31,925 bases of DNA, from NCBI GenBank assembly GCA_035691285.1, contig DASSJI010000198.1, positions 1 through 31,925 of the forward strand. The letters are read 5' to 3'. Below, in pieces: positions 16,970 to 24,901 of the stretch. A program made the translations under genes and the position numbers. Numbering within the stretch: position 1 is the first letter of the stretch; each line of letters opens with the position of its first letter. A model generated the notes under the pieces. That model did not search any database, had not been told where the DNA came from, and saw only the letters and a program-made list of their open reading frames with translations. This DNA comes from DATFEN01 sp035691285. Lineage in GTDB: Bacteria; Acidobacteriota; Vicinamibacteria; Fen-336.

Positions 16970-17876
16970 AGCGGTCGTAGACGATCCGCGCGATCTCGCC
17001 GCCCGTCACGAGCGCCTCGTTGTCGACGCTCCAGCCCGTGTCCTCCACCTGCCGCGCGAAGATCGCGAGCACGAAGCGGCCCTGCGGGCCCTCGACGATG
17101 CCGACGTCGGCCCGGATGTGGCGCAGACGGCCGCCGGGGCCCGCGACCTTCTCTTCGTCCATCCCCGTCTTGTGTGCCACCGAGACTCCAGCAGGGAGGC
17201 CCCGCGGGATCATGTCGCCGTAGAGCTGTGCGCCGAGGATCCTGACCATCTCGGCGGACGCAGCGGGGCTCACGGCCTCGCCGCGCGCGATCCGCTCCAG
17301 GAGCCGGGCCATCTCGCGCGGCGTGGACATGCCCAGGCCGAACTCCTTCTCGAGGTCCGGCCGGACGTCGGGGCGCCCGTCGCGGAACGTGGGGCGGAAG
17401 AGCAGGGTTTCCTTCAAGCCGTACGCGGCGAGCCGGGCGTCGATGCCCGCCGTGCCCAGCAGCTCCACGAGCAGGTTCGTCGCGGTGTTGTCGCTGACGG
17501 TGATCATCAAGTCGACGAGATCCATGACCGTGGGTCGAAGGCCGGCGTGAAGCCGCACCAGCACGCCGGACCCGCCCACCTTCGCGGCCTCGGGAAGCGC
17601 GACTTCCTGGTCCGCGCGCAGCGTGCCTTCGGCGATCCGGTGGAACACCTCGAGCATCACGGCGACCTTGATCACGCTCGCGGTCGGGAAGCGCCGGTCC
17701 GCGTCGACCAGGATCTCCTCGCCCGTGCGCAGGTCCTTCGCCGCGACGCCCATCACTCCGCGGAAGCCCGCGAGGCGCCCTCGCACGCGCTGGGCGGGGT
17801 CGGGGTCGGCCGACCACAGGGCGAGGGGCACGCCGAGCGCGAGCAGCGACAGGAGGGGAACGCCCATCGTCTCCAT
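16959..17876 (-). CDS. Class A beta-lactamase-like serine hydrolase
   Basis: This 305-residue protein has an N-terminal signal peptide (GVPLLSLLALGVPLALWSA) and a periplasmic serine-hydrolase fold. The three active-site elements of the penicillin-recognising family are present at class A spacing: SVIK (Ser67-Lys70), SDN (128-130) and HKTG (KTG 236-238). The omega loop that normally holds ExxLN (Glu166 in TEM) reads FRDGRPDVRPDLEKEFGLG, with no clear match, so deacylation and hence antibiotic resistance are uncertain. It may be a peptidoglycan-related hydrolase. ATG 17876 is listed; ATG 17867 just inside has GGAG nearby and is an alternative. It overlaps the GNAT gene tail to tail. Confidence 0.85.
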   Translation of the reverse strand: METMGVPLLSLLALGVPLALWSADPDPAQRVRGRLAGFRGVMGVAAKDLRTGEEILVDADRRFPTASVIKVAVMLEVFHRIAEGTLRADQEVALPEAAKVGGSGVLVRLHAGLRPTVMDLVDLMITVSDNTATNLLVELLGTAGIDARLAAYGLKETLLFRPTFRDGRPDVRPDLEKEFGLGMSTPREMARLLERIARGEAVSPAASAEMVRILGAQLYGDMIPRGLPAGVSVAHKTGMDEEKVAGPGGRLRHIRADVGIVEGPQGRFVLAIFARQVEDTGWSVDNEALVTGGEIARIVYDRFSR

Positions 17877-17900
17877 GGTGCGGGATCTGCGCCGCGGCGC

Positions 17901-18950
17901 TCAGCCGATCCGGTAGAGAGACACGTCGATGCGACGGGACCGGCCCGGAGCCGGCTGCCATTGCACCAGGATCGGGCTCTGGTACCGGCCGCGCACCAGA
18001 CGGGCGCGTCCGGCGCCGTCGTCGTCCGAAGCCAGGAAGCTGACGCGCCGCGAGCGCAGGAAGCGCCGGGCCGGCACCGCCATGACCTTGGCGACGAGCC
18101 TCTCCACCGCGGACTCGTCTACCCGGAACGCCTCCATCAACGAATTGAGGAGGTGCACCATGTCGTACTTCGCGTAGTCGATGCTCTTTCCGGGCACCGC
18201 CAGGGGGTCGTCGAGGATGTGGCGGCCCTTGAGCTTCGCGAAGCGGAGAGGGTTCCGGAGCACCTCGGCCAGGTCGTGACGCATCAGCAGGGTCTCGTAC
18301 TCGTTCACGGTGATCCCCGCGCTGAGCTCTCCGTGGGCGAGCGCGATCTCGACCCGTCCCTTCTCGACGCCGGCCTGCCGCAGCAGCTCGTCGATCCGCT
18401 CGATCAGGCCGAGGCGCGGATCCGCCAGGTTCACGGAGTCGATCGGGTGCCGCGACACCGGCACTGCGAGCTGCGCGCGGGCCACGCGCTCCTCCTGGTC
18501 GTAGGCCACGAGGCGGGTCTGGCGCACGCGCTCCACGCCGTCGAGGTCGATGAAGTACACCGGCGCGCCCGACTCGTTGTGGTACGTGACCAGGTTCCGC
18601 ATCCCGGAGCCCATGAACGCGAGGTGCGAGTCTCCGTTCCTGGGCTCGACCCGGCGCTGCGCCTCCGACAGCTCCTGGCGCAGGTGCATCTGGTCGTGAC
18701 GATAGGCGGCGCCTGCCGGGAAGACGAGACCGAAGGCGCGCAGGAAGTGGGTCATGCGGTCCCGGTGGTGGAGCAGCCGCGCGGCCAGCCGTCGATCGAG
18801 ATAGCCCGCCGTCGTGTGGAGGGAGGCGTAGAGCGCCCGTCGGTGGCGGACGAGCAGGTCGCCCCATTCCGGGGGCGCGCAGCGCGTGACGTCGATGACG
18901 TCGAAACGCCCTGCCGGCGCCAGGCTCAGGGTGATCTCGGTGGGCCGCAA
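17901..18950 (-). CDS. Protein with two YjbQ (UPF0047)-like halves
   Basis: The 349-residue product starts EITLSLAPAGRFDVIDVT and contains SLHTTAGYLDRRL, AYRHDQ, NGDSHLAFMGSG, then VYFIDLDGVERVRQTRLV. This matches the HTTAG ... H ... NAxxHL ... lG order of the YjbQ/UPF0047 fold. A second half has LAHGELSAGITVNEYETLLMRHDLAEVL, again like the HTTAGITINE segment, and ends VQWQPAPGRSRRIDVSLYRIG. YjbQ proteins are usually about 140 residues; some have thiamine-phosphate-synthase-like activity in vitro. A duplicated or elongated form is unusual. TTG 18950 is chosen because the domain starts right after it and a TTGACA/TACGCT promoter lies just upstream. Upstream in-frame ATG 19022 or GTG 19025 lies beyond that promoter and inside the vapB operator. 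Confidence 0.6.
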   Translation of the reverse strand: MRPTEITLSLAPAGRFDVIDVTRCAPPEWGDLLVRHRRALYASLHTTAGYLDRRLAARLLHHRDRMTHFLRAFGLVFPAGAAYRHDQMHLRQELSEAQRRVEPRNGDSHLAFMGSGMRNLVTYHNESGAPVYFIDLDGVERVRQTRLVAYDQEERVARAQLAVPVSRHPIDSVNLADPRLGLIERIDELLRQAGVEKGRVEIALAHGELSAGITVNEYETLLMRHDLAEVLRNPLRFAKLKGRHILDDPLAVPGKSIDYAKYDMVHLLNSLMEAFRVDESAVERLVAKVMAVPARRFLRSRRVSFLASDDDGAGRARLVRGRYQSPILVQWQPAPGRSRRIDVSLYRIG

Positions 18951-18959
18951 GTAGCGCAG

Positions 18960-19025
18960 AGCGTAGTTCGGTGGGGCGGGCCTGTCAAAGGCGTTGACAT
19001 CAGATGTGTGATGCGACAGCATCAC
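18960..19025. promoter_or_regulatory. Divergent promoter/operator region between the YjbQ-like gene and vapBC
   Basis: TGTCAA-5 nt-TTGACA (18983-18999) places two perfect TTGACA -35 boxes back to back. Leftward, TTGACA is followed after 17 nt by TACGCT (18965-18960). Rightward, it is followed after 17 nt by CAGCAT (19017-19022). Two inverted repeats overlie the rightward promoter: ACATC-A-GATGT (18997-19007) and GTGATGC-GACA-GCATCAC (19008-19025). The second ends 3 nt before the vapB start. This fits autoregulation by a VapBC complex, as known for type II toxin-antitoxin systems. Confidence 0.55.
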
Positions 19026-19028
19026 CCC

Positions 19029-19256
19029 GTGAGGACGACCCTCGACATCGACGAGGACGTGCTGCTCGCCGCCAAGGAGATTGCCGCCAACAGAGGCACC
19101 ACTGCCGGTCAGGTGCTTTCCGGCCTGGCCCGCAAGGCGCTCGAGCCACGGCGTGCGCCCGCCGTGCGCAACGGCGTGCCGCTGATGCCTCGCCGGCCCC
19201 GCGGCAGCCCCAAGCCCACCCTGGAACTCGTCAATCGCTTGCGTGACGAAGCCTGA
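19029..19256 (+). CDS. vapB: VapB-type ribbon-helix-helix antitoxin
   Basis: This 75-residue protein begins VRTTLDIDEDVLLAAKEIAANRG, the typical VapB N-terminal ribbon-helix-helix DNA-binding segment. A polar, proline-rich C-terminal tail (PLMPRRPRGSPKPTLELVNRLRDEA) follows, of the kind that wraps the toxin active site. It neutralises the downstream PIN toxin and probably represses its own promoter through the inverted repeats just upstream. GTG 19029 gives the standard MRTTLDID-like start. An in-frame ATG at 19011 would add six residues but lies in the operator. No Shine-Dalgarno sequence is present; the proposed -10 ends 6 nt upstream, suggesting a leaderless mRNA. It overlaps vapC by 14 nt. 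Confidence 0.85.
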   Translation: MRTTLDIDEDVLLAAKEIAANRGTTAGQVLSGLARKALEPRRAPAVRNGVPLMPRRPRGSPKPTLELVNRLRDEA

Positions 19257-19686
19257 AGGCGCGGCGCTGCTCGACGTGAACGCGCTCGTGGCGCTGTTCG
19301 ATCCCGACCACGTGCATCACGAGGCCGCGCACGAGTGGCTGGCGAGGAACCGCGCGGACGGCTGGGCGACGTGCCCCCTCACCGAGAACGGCCTCGTGCG
19401 CATCCTCTCGAACGCAGCCTACTCCGGCGTCCAGGAGACGGCGTCCTCCGTCCGCCGGCGTCTCGCCGCGTTCTGCGCCAGCGGCCAGCACGTCTTCTGG
19501 GCTGACGAGGTATCCCTGCGCGATCGGCGCCTGTTTCCGGAACCGGCCGCCTTCAGGCACGCGCAGGTCACGGACGTGTACCTCCTCGGCCTCGCGACGT
19601 ATCGTGGCGGCCGACTCGCCACGTTCGACCGCAGGATTCCAGTCCGATCGGTGGCCGGGGCGCGCCTCGAGGTGATCCCGGCCTAG
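19243..19686 (+). CDS. vapC: VapC-type PIN-domain ribonuclease toxin
   Basis: This 147-residue protein is a PIN-domain RNase, a Mg2+-dependent nuclease that in VapC toxins cleaves tRNA or rRNA. Its four acidic residues are in place: Asp11 (LLDVNALVALFD), Glu48 (LTENGLVRI), Asp111 (TDVYLLGLA) and Asp129 (LATFDRRI). It therefore looks catalytically intact. The GTG start at 19243 lies inside vapB (14-nt overlap), typical of toxin-antitoxin pairs that make the antitoxin first. It converges with the CehA gene, whose last base lies 24 nt beyond this stop. Subfamily features such as HVHHEAAHEWL resemble the TA-system VapC group with the LDVNxLVALxD motif. Confidence 0.9.
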   Translation: MTKPEGAALLDVNALVALFDPDHVHHEAAHEWLARNRADGWATCPLTENGLVRILSNAAYSGVQETASSVRRRLAAFCASGQHVFWADEVSLRDRRLFPEPAAFRHAQVTDVYLLGLATYRGGRLATFDRRIPVRSVAGARLEVIPA

Positions 19687-19710
19687 CGGTCCGGCGGATC
19701 GGACTCGGGC

Positions 19711-22227
19711 CTATTGCCGTCTGCGAAACTCCGCCCGCGCCTCGTCCAGCGAGCGGAGGATCGCGTCGCGCTCGGCCGGCGAGTTGTAGTCGGGGTGCTC
19801 CTTGGAGGCCGCCTCCATCTTGTCGATCCAGGCCAGGAAGTACTCGGCGTCCGCCTTCGAGCGCGGCAGGGCACCCCCCACGGTCACGTAGATCGAGCTC
19901 GTGGTGCCGCTCACGTGGAAGTCCAGGACCGGGTGGCGCCCCTGCTCGGTGAAGGCCCGGAGGACGTACCAGCCGCTCTTCCTCACGGCCACCTTCAAGG
20001 TCGCCTCGGCCGACGTCCGATCCGCTGACGCGGGCACCTCGGCCACGACCTCGCCGTTGCCGACGAGCTGCACGTGGTCCACCGGCACTATCGAGCGCAT
20101 GCGCACCTTCGCTTCGAGCGTGCCCGGCTTCGCGAGGGTAATCTCGTCGCCGATCTCCCTGCCGCCGAGCGTCAGCTCGAGCAGCGGTCCGTTGGTCGCG
20201 ATCGTGCGGCCCGCCTTCAGCGCCGCCAGCCACTTCCCATGGTCAAGGGTGCCGGACCTTGCATACGTTCGACACAGGCCGACCGGTCCGTGGAGCGAGG
20301 CGTAGTTGGCCATGGCATCCGTGCCTCCTGCGGCCGGAACTCGGAAGCCGAGGTTGAGCAGGCGGTACCAGACCGACTGCGTGGTGAGGTGGCTCTCGTC
20401 GAAGCCCACGGCCTCGAAATAATCCACCTTCCCGAGCGCCACGTCGACGGGGAACTCGTGGCTCAGCCGGCCCGGCGCCTTGGGGTCCGGGGGCGTGTCG
20501 TAGAGGTGCACGTAGCCGACCAGCGCCCCCTGGGAACGCGCCTCGTCGGAGATCACGACGTTGTGGGGGTAGAGGCTCGCGGCCCCGGTGTTCACGTATC
20601 CCGCGTAGTTCGGCATCACGAAGTGGTCGAGCAGGCCGAGGAGCGCCGTGTGGCCCCAGAAGCTCGTGTGGTACTCCTCCCCGTGGACGATCAGGGCGCG
20701 CGCATCCGAGGCCGGATCGACGCGGCCCCGGTCGAAGTAGGCGATGTCGGGGATGCGCTGCTCCTTGTTGACGATCAGGCTCTCGACGACGTGCACGTCC
20801 TCGGCGTGCATCTGGGCCCGCAATCGCTCGGGCATGTTCCGGTAGGTGCCCGCGTAGTTCATGTGGACGTGGACGTCGCCGCTCCACCACCCCTTCGCCT
20901 GGAGGTCGTCGGGCCGCTCGAGAGCGACGTCCACGCGCCGGCTCTCGCCCGCAGCGAGGTCGAGAACCGCGCGGAACGGCCTCCACTCCAGGCCCCGGTG
21001 CACCTCGATCGTCGTCCTGCCCGCGGGCACGGTCAGCGCGGCCTTGTCCGGCGACCAGTGGTAGTAGCCGTACTCGAGCTTGCGCTCGCGGCGGTCGAAG
21101 CCGTCGTCGGCATGGCGCCAGGCCGCGTCGGGCGCGTGGTAGCGGCCGTCCTCGCCCATCACCGAGACCCGAGCAGGGAGTGGCTCGCTCGAACCCTGGG
21201 CCCGGATCACGATCTCCAGCTTCGCGACCGGCCCCAGGTGCTCGCGCTCCCGCGCCTCGACGTTCGTGACCCTGCCGCCGGGCACCTCGATCACGCGCAG
21301 CGCCGTGTTGCCGTCCTCGTTGCTGACGAACGCGATGCGCCTTGCGTCCGGGGACCAGCGCGGGGCGGTCGCGTCGAACCCGCCGTAGGTGAGCTGGAAC
21401 GGGTCGCCGCCCTCGGCCGTCATCAGCCAGAGCTGATGCCACTGGCTGCCCGCGTACGACGCATAGACCACGCGCCGGCCGTCCCGCGCCCAGTCGGGCC
21501 GCGCCTTCCAGGTCGTCTCCTCGTAGCGCAGCTCGCGCATCGCAGCGCCCGGCTCGGCCTTCATCCGCCAGAAGCCGCCCGTGCCGTAGATGCGGCCGCG
21601 GTTGGAGACGACGAGCAGCTCGCTTCCGTCGGGCGACCACGCCGGCGAGAGGTAGTGGTCCCACTTGCTGTAGTAGTAGCGAGGCAGGCCGCTGTCCTTG
21701 TCCTCGGTGATGCGCGCGATCGCCCCGGGGCGACCTTCGTCCAGCGCCATGACGTTGACGTGCCAGCGTCCCTCGAACGCCGTCGAGACGAAGGCCAGGC
21801 GCCGCCCGTCGGGCGAGAAGCGCGGCTCCAGGTTGACGGCACGGTTCTCCGTGAGAGCCCAGGTGCGCCCCGTCGCCGCCTCGAGCATGCGCAGCTCGAT
21901 CGCATCGTCGCGGTAGGACGCATACGCGACGAAGCGGCCGTCCGGCGACCAGTCGGGCTGATGGTCGTAGCCCGGGGTGTTCGTGAGCTGGCGTGCGCGG
22001 GTCGTGCCGACGGCCTGCCGCCACAGCGCGCCTTGCATCGAGTACACGAGCTCGCGCCCGTCCGGCGACCACGCGACCGACGTGGGGCCGCTCGACACCT
22101 GGGGCACGTACATCTCGCGCCAGTAGTACGAGTGCGGGACCTGCACCTGCTTCAGCACCGGCTGGCGCTGGGCCGCGGCCGGCGCCGACAGCAGGAGGAC
22201 GACCATCCACAGGACGGGTGTTCTCAT
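19711..22227 (-). CDS. Secreted TolB-type beta-propeller fused to CehA/McbA-family metallohydrolase
   Basis: The 838-residue protein has a signal peptide (residues 1-20). A WD40/TolB-like propeller (about 45-325) follows, with repeated WSPDGRxxxY blades. A spacer comes next, then a PHP-type metallohydrolase of the CehA/McbA group starting at GWWSGDVHVHMNYAG (His453, His455). Later ligands include VHGEEYHTSFWGHTALLG and GGTDAMANYASLHGPVG. Known CehA/McbA enzymes are carbamate-type phosphohydrolases and relatives, but most family members have no assigned substrate. The product is expected in the periplasm or outside the cell. GAGG lies 5 nt before the ATG. It is the last gene of the operon with GH32, pnuC and the riboside kinase, starting 21 nt after the kinase stop. 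Confidence 0.85.
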   Translation of the reverse strand: MRTPVLWMVVLLLSAPAAAQRQPVLKQVQVPHSYYWREMYVPQVSSGPTSVAWSPDGRELVYSMQGALWRQAVGTTRARQLTNTPGYDHQPDWSPDGRFVAYASYRDDAIELRMLEAATGRTWALTENRAVNLEPRFSPDGRRLAFVSTAFEGRWHVNVMALDEGRPGAIARITEDKDSGLPRYYYSKWDHYLSPAWSPDGSELLVVSNRGRIYGTGGFWRMKAEPGAAMRELRYEETTWKARPDWARDGRRVVYASYAGSQWHQLWLMTAEGGDPFQLTYGGFDATAPRWSPDARRIAFVSNEDGNTALRVIEVPGGRVTNVEAREREHLGPVAKLEIVIRAQGSSEPLPARVSVMGEDGRYHAPDAAWRHADDGFDRRERKLEYGYYHWSPDKAALTVPAGRTTIEVHRGLEWRPFRAVLDLAAGESRRVDVALERPDDLQAKGWWSGDVHVHMNYAGTYRNMPERLRAQMHAEDVHVVESLIVNKEQRIPDIAYFDRGRVDPASDARALIVHGEEYHTSFWGHTALLGLLDHFVMPNYAGYVNTGAASLYPHNVVISDEARSQGALVGYVHLYDTPPDPKAPGRLSHEFPVDVALGKVDYFEAVGFDESHLTTQSVWYRLLNLGFRVPAAGGTDAMANYASLHGPVGLCRTYARSGTLDHGKWLAALKAGRTIATNGPLLELTLGGREIGDEITLAKPGTLEAKVRMRSIVPVDHVQLVGNGEVVAEVPASADRTSAEATLKVAVRKSGWYVLRAFTEQGRHPVLDFHVSGTTSSIYVTVGGALPRSKADAEYFLAWIDKMEAASKEHPDYNSPAERDAILRSLDEARAEFRRRQ

Positions 22228-22248
22228 GGGGACCTCGGGAGGCCGATC

Positions 22249-22794
22249 TTACCGGAGCGGTGCCCGAATCGACGCGTCCACGGCAGCGATGGCCCGGCGA
22301 CGGCGCTCGTCCCAGGGCCCCGAGATGTACGCGACGCGCGCCGCGAGGGCCGAGAGCGTGCGCCGGAACAGCTCGAGGAGCTCGACCCGTCGCTCCGGCT
22401 CCGCGCGCTGGAGCCCGTCCGGCATCCAGCCGACGTCGACGTCGTGCAGGAGGTAGAGCTGGGCGATCCGACGCGCAGCCTCCGCCTCGATCCAGGCGGG
22501 GCAATCGCCGTAGTAGTGACGGCTGTAGACCATCGTGCTGACGAGGTCGGTGTCGAGGACGAGGAGGGCCGACCCGGCCGACGTCGCCCTGGCGATCGCC
22601 GCGTCTTCGCCTGCCATCTGGCCGAGAGCGATCGGTTCGACGTCGGCGTAGGCCACAGCCTTCCGATGGCGCTCCACGTACTCACGCGCATGCTCGGGGG
22701 CCCACGGCACGCCGTAATGGGCCGCGAGCCTCGCCGCGAGCCACGTCTTGCCGGTGGACTCGGGCCCGATCAGGACCACACGGGCCGGCGTCAA
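22249..22794 (-). CDS. NadR-type nicotinamide riboside kinase (AAA ATPase domain)
   Basis: This 181-residue P-loop protein has Walker A GPESTGKT near residues 9-16. The segments EHAREYVERH, LVLDTDLVSTMVYSRHYYGDCP and YLLHDVDVGWMPDGLQR are those of the NadR C-terminal kinase domain, which phosphorylates nicotinamide riboside to NMN. The N-terminal HTH and adenylyltransferase domains of full NadR are absent, so it is a stand-alone kinase. TTG at 22794 is chosen because it overlaps the pnuC stop (TTGA) and gives MTPARVVLIGPEST. The longer frame to 23283 is a shadow of pnuC. With PnuC it forms a complete riboside uptake-and-trap pair. Confidence 0.9.
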   Translation of the reverse strand: MTPARVVLIGPESTGKTWLAARLAAHYGVPWAPEHAREYVERHRKAVAYADVEPIALGQMAGEDAAIARATSAGSALLVLDTDLVSTMVYSRHYYGDCPAWIEAEAARRIAQLYLLHDVDVGWMPDGLQRAEPERRVELLELFRRTLSALAARVAYISGPWDERRRRAIAAVDASIRAPLR

Positions 22795-23366
22795 GGCGAG
22801 GCGTGTCGGGCGAGGGAACGCCTCCAGGCCCGATGGCCGACGAACGCCATCACCAGGTACACGATGTAGAGACCCGTCGTCTGCAGGAGACCCTGGGACA
22901 GGTAGAGCCAGATCGAGACCACGTTGACGGCGATCCAGACGAGCCAGTTCTCGATCCACTTTCGAGCGGCCATGCACTGGGCCGCCAGGCTGGCCGCGAG
23001 GATCCCGGCGTCCCAGAACGGAAGCACCGACTCCGTCGAGCGCTGGAGCAGGAGGCCGAGGGCCACGGCGGCGGCGGCGGTCAGGGCGGCCACCGCGGCG
23101 AGGACGACGGGCCGTCCCCGCCTCACGACCAGCCTCTCGGTGCCTGGGCCGCGGCGCCAGCTCCACCAGCCGTAGACGCAGACGGCCGCGAGGATCGCCT
23201 GCAGCGCCGCCTGCCCCGGCAGCCGCGCGCTCTGGAACACGACGACGTAGGCCATGGCGCTGACGATGCCCGAAGGCCAGCACCAGGCGCTCTCGCGGAT
23301 CGCGAGGACGACGTAGCCGAGGCCCGCGAGGACGCCGATCGTCTCCACCGCCGGCGTCAGCGCCAC
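22791..23366 (-). CDS. pnuC: Nicotinamide riboside transporter PnuC
   Basis: This 191-residue membrane protein with about seven helices carries the PnuC signatures WPSGIVSAMAYVVVFQS, YGWWSWRRG, FWDAGILAASLAAQCMAARKWIENWLVWIAVN and LYIVYLVMAFVGHRAW. PnuC moves nicotinamide riboside by facilitated diffusion, made effective by the coupled kinase that traps it as NMN. GTG 23366 starts 7 nt after the GH32 stop, and the stop overlaps the kinase TTG. Both contacts support one operon. Relatives PnuT and PnuX move other vitamins, but the neighbouring riboside kinase makes nicotinamide riboside the likely substrate. Confidence 0.93.
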   Translation of the reverse strand: MALTPAVETIGVLAGLGYVVLAIRESAWCWPSGIVSAMAYVVVFQSARLPGQAALQAILAAVCVYGWWSWRRGPGTERLVVRRGRPVVLAAVAALTAAAAVALGLLLQRSTESVLPFWDAGILAASLAAQCMAARKWIENWLVWIAVNVVSIWLYLSQGLLQTTGLYIVYLVMAFVGHRAWRRSLARHASP

Positions 23367-23373
23367 GGCCCCG

Positions 23374-24858
23374 TCATTCGAGCGGCCAGGCCTCGAAGGA
23401 GGCGAGCGAGGCCGCCCCGCCTTCGGCCCACAGCTCGACGCTCCGGCTCGCCGGCGACGGGTAGATGCGATCCGTGATGACCGCCTGCCCGCCGCCCGCG
23501 AAGACCTCGACGGAGGAGCGGTCGACCAGCACGTGCAGGCGAACGCGGCCGCCCTCGAGCGCGAGGGGAGCCGCGTGGCGTCCGGAGAAGTCGGGGTGGA
23601 AGGCGACGTTGCCCGAGCGACCCCGATCCACGAACACCTCTCCCGCGCGCACGTCGTAGCCGATGCGCGTGCCCTCGTCGCGGCCCTTTCGAACCGTCAG
23701 CCCGAATGCCGTGGCCGCCGCCGGCGCGAACTCGGCCCGGATCTCCAGGGCGTCGCCCGCGAGCTCGAGGGGAACCAGGCCGGCAATCCGTACCGCGGGA
23801 ACCGAGTAGCTTCCCCTGCGCAGCGAGCGCAGCTCTTCCACCGGCTCCTGCACCAGCCGCAGCCCCTCGGGCAGCGACCGCAGGCGCAGGGCGCGAGGCA
23901 CCGTGAGCATCCCGCGCCAGGGCGAGGTCGGGTCCTGGTTCGCGTACTGCCAGTTGCTCATCCATCCGATCCAGATGCGGCGCGGGTCGGAGGCGGGCAG
24001 GTCGGACCAAGAGAGCGTCGCGTAGAAGTCCTTGCCGTGGTCGGCCCACAGGACCAGGTCCTTCGGGTTGTCGTTCCGGAACGTGGTCCCGTCAAACGTC
24101 CCGACGAAGTACTGGTCGGCCGAGCCGCCCAGAGGCGCGCCGGGGTTGACGTCCACGTCCAGCACCCAGCGCGTGCGGGACGGATCGCCTTCGACGGGCA
24201 GCTCGAAGAGGTCGGGGCACTCCCACTGGCCCTTCGTGTAGCCCTCCGGCCCGAAGTCGCTGAGATGGGTCCAGCGCTTGAGGTCGTCCGACGCGTAGAA
24301 GCGGATCTTCCGCTCCTCGGCCAGGGACACAGCCATGATCCAGCGGCGCGCCGGCTCGTGCCAGAAGACGCGCGGGTCGCGGAAGTCCTTGGACCCGATG
24401 TCGAGCACCGGGTTGCCGGCGTACTTCGTCCAGGTGCGCCCGCGATCGAGGCTCGCGGCGAGGTTCTGGGTCTGGCGGCCCTCGCGGTGGCCGGTGTAGA
24501 TCGCCACGAGGCAGGCGCGGCCCGGAGCACCGCAGAGGCCGCTCGTGTTGCGCCGATCGACGACCGCGCTCCCGGAGAAGACCATGATCCCGTCCTCCTC
24601 GCGGAGCGCCACGGGGAGGTGCGTCCAGCGCACGAGGTCCGTGCTCACGGCGTGGCCCCAGCTCATGTGTCCCCAGGTGTCGCCGAACGGGTTGTGCTGG
24701 TAGAAGAGGTGGTACTCGCCCTCGAAGTAGACGAGCCCGTTGGGGTCGTTCATGAAGTTCCGCTCGGGCGTGAAGTGGAAGCGCGGGCGGTGGGGGTGGT
24801 CGAGGGGAGCGGCGGCCGGCAACGCGGCCAGCAGAACCGCAGCCGAAGCAAGACGCAT
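23374..24858 (-). CDS. Secreted GH32 beta-fructofuranosidase (levanase/inulinase/invertase type)
   Basis: This 494-residue protein has a short signal peptide (ending AAAP, about residue 18). The GH32 five-bladed propeller carries the catalytic triad motifs: nucleophile Asp38 in MNDPNG, the FRDP motif (residues 159-162) and acid/base Glu213 in WECPDLF. A C-terminal beta-sandwich follows, ending VDRSSVEVFAGGGQAVITDRIYP, typical of the family. It cleaves terminal or internal beta-fructosidic bonds in fructans or sucrose outside the cytoplasm. No Shine-Dalgarno sequence precedes the ATG; a TAACAT -10-like box at 24873-24868 implies a near-leaderless mRNA. It is the first gene of the operon with pnuC, the riboside kinase and cehA, and is divergent from a metalloprotease 43 bp away. 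Confidence 0.92.
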   Translation of the reverse strand: MRLASAAVLLAALPAAAPLDHPHRPRFHFTPERNFMNDPNGLVYFEGEYHLFYQHNPFGDTWGHMSWGHAVSTDLVRWTHLPVALREEDGIMVFSGSAVVDRRNTSGLCGAPGRACLVAIYTGHREGRQTQNLAASLDRGRTWTKYAGNPVLDIGSKDFRDPRVFWHEPARRWIMAVSLAEERKIRFYASDDLKRWTHLSDFGPEGYTKGQWECPDLFELPVEGDPSRTRWVLDVDVNPGAPLGGSADQYFVGTFDGTTFRNDNPKDLVLWADHGKDFYATLSWSDLPASDPRRIWIGWMSNWQYANQDPTSPWRGMLTVPRALRLRSLPEGLRLVQEPVEELRSLRRGSYSVPAVRIAGLVPLELAGDALEIRAEFAPAAATAFGLTVRKGRDEGTRIGYDVRAGEVFVDRGRSGNVAFHPDFSGRHAAPLALEGGRVRLHVLVDRSSVEVFAGGGQAVITDRIYPSPASRSVELWAEGGAASLASFEAWPLE

Positions 24859-24867
24859 CGAGGCCCG

Positions 24868-24877
24868 ATGTTACACT
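24868..24877. promoter_or_regulatory. Overlapping divergent -10 boxes between GH32 and metalloprotease genes
   Basis: Only 43 bp separate the two start codons. ATGTTACACT holds TAACAT for the leftward gene (24873-24868) and TACACT for the rightward gene (24872-24877). The boxes physically overlap, so the two promoters should exclude each other. No clear -35 boxes were found; they would lie inside the opposite coding regions. Confidence 0.35.
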
Positions 24878-24901
24878 GGCCCTCTGGAGGTTCGCCGCCG
24901 C

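Noticed and set aside
22795..23283. N-terminal extension of the riboside kinase frame
   Set aside because: It is a shadow of pnuC in another frame; the TTGA overlap defines the start.
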